This document shows positions 57,701-64,000 of a DNA stretch of 64,000 bases, piece after piece. The translations under genes were made by a program, and so were the position numbers. The notes below the pieces were generated by a model. That model was not told the DNA's origin. It worked only from the letters and a program-made list of their open reading frames with translations, and ran no database searches. The stretch lies in assembly GCF_032854445.1 (NCBI RefSeq), contig NC_088301.1, positions 13,760,281 to 13,824,280 on the forward strand, written 5' to 3'. Origin of the DNA: Liolophura sinensis (lineage: Eukaryota > Mollusca > Polyplacophora > Chitonida > Chitonidae). The number at the start of each line of letters is the position of its first letter. The first letter of the stretch is position 1.

Positions 57701-58103
57701 TTTTTGTGTCACTAAAGACTGTAAAAAAAACTATGCACATTATTTCTTTACAACGCACAGTCCTCTCAGAATGCTCCAGAACACTGGTTGTAGGGGTGAT
57801 TGAAAAGGCCAAGGAATTAGGGTAAAAGCACAGAGGCTGATTTTTTTATTGAGTCAGTCGGGTGACAAAACTATTTTAATTTACGCCTTACCTGATATAA
57901 TATTCAAGCACGATGACAGCCGACAAGATGAGCAGTTCCAGGGTAAAGGTGACTGCAATGAAGACGTTAGGACGTTCTCGTTTGGAACTGACAGATGAGC
58001 TCTGGTCCAGATCCAGGTATGTCCTACCATTCTCCTCCATCTCCTTGGTCAAGTCTAAGCGGTCAAGCGTCTCCCCCTGGATGTGGTTAGTGTACAAGGC
58101 CAT
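42781..58103 (-). CDS. PLPPR: Phospholipid phosphatase-related protein, haplotig B; complete 5' end, frameshifts in exons 6-8
   Basis: Same gene as 27632-41412. Coding exons high to low: 57892-58103, 53384-53543, 51940-52057, 50722-50908, 45572-45629, 44817-44997, 43162-43262, 42781-42973. ATG 58103-58101 is supported by an in-frame TGA nine bases upstream (58112-58110) and by a likely 5' UTR splice acceptor (TTTCAG) ending at 58124. Exon 1 encodes a ~47-residue acidic N-terminus, then helix 1 (FIAVTFTLELLILSAVIVLE). Relative to copy 1, exon 6 has four extra single bases, exon 7 two and exon 8 one (GTCCGGACC versus GTCCGACC), so the frame is broken; splice sites are intact and substitutions are mostly silent. 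I read these as sequencing errors near the contig end, not as a pseudogene. Confidence 0.88.
43276..43552 (-). mobile_element. SINE family B (duplicate of 28125-28396)
   Basis: Same intron position and sequence as in copy 1, with small indels. Confidence 0.78.
43592..44190. repeat. 24-bp minisatellite, long allele (about 24 copies)
   Basis: Units such as AACATGAACAGATCAACAAA plus CAGT, with variants CAGACA and CACAAAC. A block of ~260 bp is repeated (compare 43713 onward with 43966 onward). On the minus strand it gives long Cys/Leu-rich open frames that are artefacts of the repeat. The following ~375 bp (44191-44566) is absent from copy 1. Confidence 0.9.
45830..46722 (+). repeat. 42-bp minisatellite, orientation 1 (duplicate)
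   Basis: Counterpart of 29793-30512, longer by several units and containing many one-base insertions (for example GGGTATGGTCAC, CAGGGTACC, CTGGTGGG) that are not seen in copy 1. Confidence 0.92.
47157..47338. mobile_element. MITE family 3 (duplicate of 30942-31124)
   Basis: Practically identical to the copy 1 element, in the same position. Confidence 0.75.
47464..47690. repeat. 29-bp minisatellite (duplicate)
   Basis: Counterpart of 31250-31503, ~8 copies, slightly shorter. Confidence 0.9.
47951..48301 (-). mobile_element. SINE family A (duplicate of 31764-32118)
   Basis: Same site and orientation as in copy 1, with a handful of substitutions. Confidence 0.8.
48553..50665 (-). repeat. 35-bp minisatellite, orientation 2 (duplicate, longer)
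   Basis: Counterpart of 32361-34185. The GTGCCTACTGC subfamily (left) is shorter and the GTGATAACTGG subfamily (right, from ~49330) is longer than in copy 1. It ends ~55 bp before exon 4. Confidence 0.93.
51107..51329. mobile_element. MITE family 1 (duplicate of 34626-34848)
   Basis: Same site as in copy 1. Here the left arm reads TTTCGCATGTGAAAGAGCAT, closer to the family consensus. Confidence 0.6.
52725..52852. repeat. 63-bp minisatellite, 2 copies (short allele)
   Basis: Counterpart of 36238-36498, with two fewer units. Confidence 0.88.
53655..53798 (-). mobile_element. Old SINE family B copy (duplicate of 37295-37432)
   Basis: Same position between exon 2 and the first coding intron; similarly diverged. 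Confidence 0.5.
54786..55225. repeat. 55-bp minisatellite, 8 copies (long allele)
   Basis: Counterpart of 38425-38600, which has 3 copies. Confidence 0.92.
55294..56760. repeat. 20/21-bp minisatellite (duplicate)
   Basis: Counterpart of 38660-40205, ~80 bp shorter, with units lost or gained in blocks. Confidence 0.93.
57588..57824. mobile_element. MITE family 1b copy, inverted (duplicate of 41038-41274)
   Basis: Ends GGCCAAGGAATTAGGGTA. It lies in the intron just downstream of exon 1. Confidence 0.6.
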
Positions 58104-58123
58104 CTTATCTCATAGGCATCATT
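58104..58123 (-). other. 5' UTR segment of the PLPPR-like gene after a likely splice acceptor
   Basis: On the minus strand TGATTTCAG precedes 20 bases that contain an in-frame TGA and run into the ATG. This implies an upstream non-coding exon somewhere to the right, which I could not locate. Confidence 0.5.
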
Positions 58124-58306
58124 CTGAAATCACATACAAATATCATCACATTCAACCATGCAATCCTGAAATCTCCATTATTATAACTACTTTAAACAAA
58201 CATTAAATTGTGGATCATAACAGAGTTTAATATGATCTCTGAATCCTACACAATTCTAAAGTGTCTGTTCTCAGAACAGTTCTATCATTGTGAAACAAAA
58301 AAATCC

Positions 58307-58499
58307 TACCCTAATGCTTCAACCTTTTCAACTGCCTGTACAACCAATATTTTGAAACACTATACTGTGTGGTGTACACAAATAATATGCACAGTGCACT
58401 TTAATGACACGAACAAATCGTTATTAGTGTAATTTTCATAATAATTATATGAATATTTTCCACTGAAAAAAGTGCTGAAAAGGTTGAAGATTTACAGTA
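58307..58499. mobile_element. MITE family 1b copy
   Basis: TACCCTAATGCTTCAACCTTTT at the left and AAAAGGTTGAAGATTTACAG-TA at the right; interior ACAACCAATATTTTGAAACA and GTAATTTTCATAATAATTAT. It is the best-preserved member of the subfamily. Confidence 0.8.
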
Positions 58500-58710
58500 T
58501 TCTGCTTGGACTGACAATTTTCTTAAATCCCACCCTCGGGACATGGCATTATTTATTTTTAGATGTCTTCGATTTCCCTGTTTTCTGATCCTCAATGGCC
58601 AAACATGGATGTCAGTGGTCGTTGGTGCTCATGTGGATGTTCACTTAGTCTTGCATGAAGTTTATTGGACCTGGCCTAGCTTTCCAAAGCCATGCGTGCA
58701 CGTTTATAAC

Positions 58711-58920
58711 TGTATTTCACCTAAAGTTCATCACTTTTCAAGTAACATATTTTGCTCGATTTTGATTGATACATCCGGCTTCTATGAAAACCTTTATAAG
58801 AATATTTTCATTTAATTTTTCATCAGAAAAACTTAGGTGTTGGCATCTGAAGTATTGTTTTAGGGCCTGTATTTGCTCCTGAAAGTGCATCTGTACATAC
58901 CAAACTTCAGATGAAATACA
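58711..58920. mobile_element. MITE family 2, complete copy
   Basis: Left end TGTATTTCACCTAAAGTT and right end AAACTTCAGATGAAATACA are near-perfect inverted repeats of ~19 bp. 210 bp in all, no ORF. The interior TTAGGTGTTGGCATCTGAAG is shared with copies at 12803 and 27045. Confidence 0.75.
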
Positions 58921-59278
58921 GTTCTGGCTAAAGGTCAAGGGTTCACCTCAGATACTCCTCAACCCATATAACTGACCAGAGTCTGGAGTAAGGCAATACA
59001 TGTACATCTCAATCAACTAAATTACACCAACAGTTTTCCCCCAACACAAGAACATAATCATTAGAGATCTCTACTGGGTAAAACTCCTATGTCTTCCTCA
59101 TCATATATGAGACTATTATTCTGGTATACAAGAGAGGCAGAAATAAATCACACGCAATCCTTTGAAGCCTATTACACACAACCAGCTGTCAGACAAACGC
59201 CAGTAAGAAGCAATACTTCCCCTAGGGTCCTGACACTAATATGCACTGTCAATCTCTGCTGCAGAACTTGCTTCTTTT

Positions 59279-59465
59279 TTATTTCAGTCTTTCATGGGAG
59301 TTTAATGTCATATTCGACAATATTTAACAATATTTATATGATGGTGGTCTAGTTAACGAGTCTAATTCAAGAAACTGGACAATCTTTTACGCCTCACAAT
59401 TAATGTTTCTGACTTAAGCTGTAGCAAATGAGAGAATTTGAGCAGGATTTGAACTTGCAACCATA
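59279..59465 (-). mobile_element. Decayed SINE related to family A
   Basis: GAGTTTAATGTCATATTCGAC (tail region) and, ~150 bases on, CAGGATTTGAACTTGCAAC, which reads on the minus strand as a B-box-like GTTCAAATCC. Confidence 0.45.
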
Positions 59466-59477
59466 ACTATAAAGGGT

Positions 59478-59600
59478 TAATCTATTTATTTATTTGATTG
59501 GTGTTTTACGCTGTACTCAAGAATGTTTCAGTTATACGATGGCGGCCAGCATTATGGTGGGAGAAAAACGGGCAAAGTCTGGGGTAAAGGATAACTGCCA
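59478..59600 (-). mobile_element. 5'-truncated SINE family B
   Basis: TTTATTTATTTGATTGGTGT, TTTACGCTGTACTCAAGAAT and GATGGCGGCCAGCATTATGG. The tRNA-like head is missing. Confidence 0.75.
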
Positions 59601-61617
59601 GTACTGAAGAATTTACAGGGGAAACTAAGACTCTGAAGGCTTGAAAGTTTTGTGACAGATGAGCGTCCTTTGGATGTTTCAAAGGTGACCTGGCGACCGT
59701 TCACTAATCCAGGTGATCACGCTGTGCACTAAAGGTGCGCTGTCTCCCTGACGAACACTGGCTTAAAGCTGGATTGTCAGCCTCTGTGCCTCTATTCTCC
59801 CTGTCCTTCCGTGTGAATTTCCTTCCACACACAATGTCGTCTCATCAAAAACAGCTTGCACATGGACAGATTATCTTCTGGGACGTCATAAACCCTGGCA
59901 CCCAGAAGGGGAATTATGCCCACAAAAACATGGCTGTTGCAAGAGTATTAGAGAAGGTGAGTGAGTTCTGCCACCTCTAAATGTCCTCTTGTAGCCATGA
60001 AAAACCTTGGCATATCAACAATCTTAATAACAGCCGTTGTGAAGCTGTTGTCACTACTGGTGCCAATTACAGGTAAAAAGACCTGGCTCCAAAAACATAT
60101 ACCTCTATAAAGTTGTTTGACAATATAGGAATATATAACAATAAAGTCTAAGCATAATGCAGATCTATTTTTTTAAGTATCTCAATAAAGTAAGTTGAAA
60201 AAAATGGATTTTATCCTGTTTTACAGAGTACACTAAAATCTTAGATTGGCAGGCACAGCATTCTGTCCGTCAACAAAATTATTAATATTATCAATATTTT
60301 CTTGTCGATAAAAAAAATAAATAAAAAAGAGGAAAGACGACTTGTACCAGTCATCTTTCATCAACCATATCACTTGACTTTGAAAGACATGTATGTCATC
60401 TTAATACCTGTGAACCTGCAAAAAGGGCTATGTTCCACAAAGTGTGTGTGCATTGTATTAGTACAAAGTAAGACATGATTAAAAAAGGAAGGACATTTTA
60501 CAAGGAAGTCTACACAATAACTAGTAACATCATCCTGAGGTACAACAGCTTGTAGCTAGCAGGAACCTTCTGCAATCCAAGAGCCAATCAACAATACAGC
60601 TTTGTTGTCATCTATTGATCAAAACCTGTTTATGTCCAGAAAACAAATTACAACAATGTGGTCACAAATGATCTCCCACACAGAACCAAGATATACGGCA
60701 AGCCTTACTGTTCAGTTTCACGCAAACAGCCCTGTCCAAGTGAAGAGCATACATGTATGTAAGAAACTATACATGAACCTGCTTTAGTGTAATCAGTTTC
60801 ACTCCTGCATTTGGATTCACAAAAAAGTCTTCCTGTGAGTTTCTATATAACAGCAGCTTCTCTAAATTTTCACATTCAACTACTTCTTATCACCATTCCA
60901 GATGATTAGATTACAAGAACTTGGTAGACAGAAGTCTTTCCTTTTTCATTCTTTGCATTCAAACCTTGAGCCTTGAAATGCCTGAAAACCAGTAAATCTT
61001 GCTCTGAGTTCTTTGCCTGTCCGTGAACATCACAAATCTGTACTTCACTGAACAGGAATTCCATCACTGAGATTCCAGGTGTAAAATCCAAAACATCCAA
61101 ATGCTTAGTACCACTCACCTGAGTCTGTCTCACCTGAAGACACAGGTGTGTGCAGGTGTACATCAGTGGGGGGAAGTGGGCAACCCGTGAGGGAGACAAG
61201 GCACAGGGCCCACAGCCAACTTTCCTGTAAACATCCTCAGTTTGGATTAGAGTGACCAAATCAGCATGATCGGCAGCCAGACTTCAAGCCTACATTAGCT
61301 GGCTGGTCGGGGTGACTACATAGCAGTTTACAGCACAGGTCAACACTTGTGTAAACGCAGCATGATGTTCTGTGTGCATGCTAATGTACCGTCCCGTGGA
61401 ACAAATAGAATCGGGATTCTGCCTACATGAACAATCAACAACCTGTATGTATTCCTGCCTGACGATATAACACCAGTGTCTTCTTAAAGTTCAGGACAAT
61501 TGATGCTGCCGCTAGACGAAGACATCAAAATATTAACGTCTGCCAAAAACAGATACAGCTACATCAATGATTTATTCTTGTCCACAAGAACGAGCTCTTG
61601 TGTGTGTTAACAAGCTA

Positions 61618-61795
61618 TACCATAATTCTTCAACCTTTTCGCATATAAAAGAACAATGTAAGTGCAATTTATGTACATTCATAATTTGATTTTGGAGACA
61701 AAGTATCATTTTATCTGTCTACACAGAATAATGCTTCCAGAATACACTGGAATAAACACCTTGCAAACATGCGAAAAGGTTGAAGAATTACAGTA
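61618..61795. mobile_element. MITE family 1, internally deleted, with intact termini
   Basis: TACCATAATTCTTCAACCTTTT at the left and AAAAGGTTGAAGAATTACAG-TA at the right are almost perfect inverted repeats of ~21 bp. 178 bp, no ORF. Confidence 0.82.
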
Positions 61796-62104
61796 CAGGT
61801 GTGAAGGAAAAGCCATCAATAATTATGGCTTCCTTGAGATAGAGACTTCATGACATTTTTTCTCCCATTATCAATAAACTTATCCTCATTAAAATCATAA
61901 AGGTAATATTGGAAAAGACAAACATTACTTGGTACATAATACTAGACACAGAATATACCTAGGCTTTTATCAAACCGGAAAGCACCAAGCTACATGTATA
62001 CCTTAATGTCAAATATCATCAAACAAGCATAAATTTGCAACAACTGTGATACCTTCAAAAAGTCGATGTCAACTTTTGACCCACAAACTCACTGATCAAC
62101 AGAC

Positions 62105-62408
62105 AGTGTGAAATTTTTTTTTCAGACATACGACGATGAAGGAATCATTAGAATACATGTAATGAGCCTCCTGTTTGCAGGGCGGATTTCCACCTCTCTT
62201 TTTTTATTTACAGCTGCTTCACTGAGACGACTTACTGAAGGCAAGTAAGCCGCCCCGCCCGAGCCATTATACTGGTATGGGTCAACCAGTCGTTGCACTA
62301 TCCTCTTCATGCTGAACGCCAAACGAAGAAGTTACAACTTCCTCTTTTAAGGTCTTAGGTGTGACTAGACCCAGGAATGACCCTGGATCTACCGCTCCCA
62401 GAGGCTTA
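62105..62408 (-). mobile_element. SINE family A, independent older copy
   Basis: GCCTCCTGTTTGCAGGGCGG, TTCACTGAGACGACTTACTG and GTCAACCAGTCGTTGCACTA match the copy at 31764. The tRNA-like end (GGATCTACCGCTCCCAGAGG) is truncated. Confidence 0.75.
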
Positions 62409-62551
62409 TAGAACAATATCATGAACAGCTTTGAAACTTTAAGCTAATGGAAGATCAGAACCTTAGTGACCTAACACAGAACAGGTGATAACAATCAACA
62501 ATACAAAAATCCCCGTACGATTCAGCGTAATACTACCTATTCTACACGTAC

Positions 62552-62760
62552 TACCCTAATTCCTCAACCTTTTCCCATGTGGAAGAGCAAATTACAGTGT
62601 AATTTTAGCAGCCACCTGTTTAATTTGATTTGGTAGATAACACTACACTGGATGGGTTGGCAAAAAAAAGGAAACTTTCATCAGTCTACGCAAAATAATG
62701 CCCTGTAGGATATGCTTTAAAAAAGTCTTGAAAACACGTGAAAAAAGTTTGAGGAACAGA
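62552..62760. mobile_element. MITE family 1 copy
   Basis: TACCCTAATTCCTCAACCTTTT at the left and AAAAAAGTTTGAGGAACAGA at the right. The interior CAGTCTACGCAAAATAATGC is typical of the family. Confidence 0.72.
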
Positions 62761-64000
62761 AGAAATGTGAAAATTACCTCCTCCGAGTAATGTAGCTCCA
62801 AGTAATGCGCCTATTGATTGAGCATGATTGAACCCTATGTCGGATCAACCGGAAGGGTCAATCAAAAAGCTTAAGTGTTTTGGCAATCACAACCTCACAT
62901 GGCACTGTACTCACCTTCGCCACACGGAAACCACCAAGTTTACGTGTCCATAAAATTTTCTATCAACACAGGTGTGATAGATATGGAATATGACAGGAGA
63001 TGTGAGATTCAAGCTTTAGGACATGTCCTGTGTGTCTGCCTGTGAGACCAGTGCAGCCAAAGTTCTGTGAAGAACAAACACCTCTGCACTCAGTGGACAA
63101 CTGTTTCACTTCCTTCTCAAAGACGCAAGAACCCTTCAGCACCACGTGGTCACATTACTACAACTGTTTACCAGAACAACATTTAAACAGCATGAAAAAG
63201 AATGCAAATACCTCCAACTGGACGCAAAAAAATGTCATGAAAAATTACCCGCAAATAAATACACACAGAAATCATGTGGACCAATATTTGTGTTCAACAA
63301 GAACCCAAATGTTTTGTGGTGTGATAGAAAGAGTTACAGGCTCCCGCCGTTAATTAAGAGTTGTTTGGAAGGATGTTGACAGAGCCGGGACAACCAAACG
63401 GAACACTTAGTTTCATTAATTAGCACCTTGCAGTACAATCAGCAAGGCCTTATGGGTTATGACATATTCAGATATTACCTCAGTTTGATCAAACACACCT
63501 ATACTTGACCACTCCTAAATTGAATCATACTCTGAGAGCTTACCCCCACCTCACAGTGCAGAATTTCCTAAACGGCAAAATCCCTTACACTTTATATTTT
63601 GCTGTTTCATTTAGTTCAGTGCTTAACAGCTTTTGAGTTATAGGTTAAGCAATGAAATATCAACCAAATACTTACAAAGCACACATAGAACTACACTGAA
63701 AATTTACATACATTGTATATACGTCCCCATTACAGGTACACGTACGGGCACTCATAAATAAAACTGCCTAGCATTTCACAAATTACCAATGTAATACTGA
63801 GCATCAAAGAATATTTTTAAAGATCTGCAATTCTTAAAGCATTTCAGACTGCACCCTATGAAGACTATGGTCCAATCCAAAGACTTAATAGTATTAATTA
63901 AATTTAGAGCATTTAAAGCAACCTTAAAGGAATATGTAATGAAATCATGACGAATGGGGACTGGGTGCAGAGTGTCATGGCTGGTGCATTGACAGTGAAG

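Larger units (their letters stand above)
41613..57960. repeat. Copy 2 of the ~15-kb duplication (probable haplotig B)
   Basis: Aligns with 26412-41412 throughout. It is ~1.35 kb longer, mainly from the 24-bp array and its flank (+861 bp), the 35-bp array and the 55-bp array. Beyond 57960 the sequence continues uniquely into the rest of exon 1. Confidence 0.93.
58124..64000. other. Upstream region or 5' intron of the PLPPR-like gene; no coding exon recognised
   Basis: Contains SINE and MITE copies (listed separately) and AT-rich unique DNA. The longest open frame, minus strand 60906-61259 (117 codons), shows no family resemblance, no transmembrane pattern and no convincing splice context. The promoter of the PLPPR-like gene should be here or beyond, but cannot be placed. 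Confidence 0.5.

Noticed and set aside
26412-57960. Genuine tandem gene duplication of the PLPPR-like gene
   Set aside because: Copy borders coincide with the gap on both sides, divergence looks allelic, and the first copy lacks exactly the exon part beyond the gap.
60906-61259. 117-aa minus-strand frame upstream of the PLPPR-like gene
   Set aside because: No recognisable family, no hydrophobic or repeat pattern, and no clear splice sites in frame. Possible UTR exon, but unsupported.
1-64000. Autonomous transposon, retroelement or viral coding sequence
   Set aside because: I found no reverse transcriptase, integrase, transposase or capsid-like frame. All mobile elements here are short and non-coding.

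Overview
This is animal nuclear DNA: spliced genes with GT-AG introns, AT-rich long introns, many intronic minisatellites and tRNA-derived SINEs. The protein-coding exons are clearly metazoan. The SINE tail reading TTTGATTGGTGTTTTACGCC and the second SINE family carrying GTTTAACGTCG look like elements common in molluscs. A mollusc, or at least a lophotrochozoan such as a brachiopod, is my best guess from memory; no database was consulted.

Layout: (1) 76-13713, + strand: the last ten coding exons of an MFSD2A-like sodium/lysophosphatidylcholine transporter, whose N-terminal exons lie left of the window. Its introns hold minisatellites of 22, 111, 21, 52, 32 and 26 bp plus a second 32-bp array. 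(2) 16187-22266, + strand: a complete seven-exon gene for the V-ATPase proteolipid subunit c'' (ATP6V0B, 222 aa). (3) 27632-58103, - strand: an eight-exon gene for a phospholipid phosphatase-related six-pass membrane protein (PLPPR/LPP superfamily, 400 aa), which appears twice. (4) 58124-64000: upstream DNA of that gene, with SINE and MITE copies and no recognisable coding exon.

The most important structural point is that 26412-41412 and 41613-57960 are the same locus. The first copy stops at a 200-N gap inside coding exon 1, and the second copy starts immediately after the gap at the base matching 26412. The copies differ by SNPs that are almost all synonymous in exons, and by minisatellite copy number. 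This is best read as two allelic haplotigs left side by side in the assembly, not a biological duplication. The first about 5 kb of the second contig also carries many one-base insertions that break exons 6-8, as expected of an unpolished contig end.

Biologically, the PLPPR-like protein keeps the first phosphatase motif (K..RP) but has Met in place of Gly in the second and Ser in place of the nucleophilic His in the third, so it is probably a pseudo-phosphatase with unusually complete remnants of the active site. In the MFSD2A-like gene, the end of one exon together with its splice donor has been amplified into a seven-unit 111-bp tandem array. The three genes share a membrane/lipid theme, but nothing in the sequence shows that they are co-regulated.
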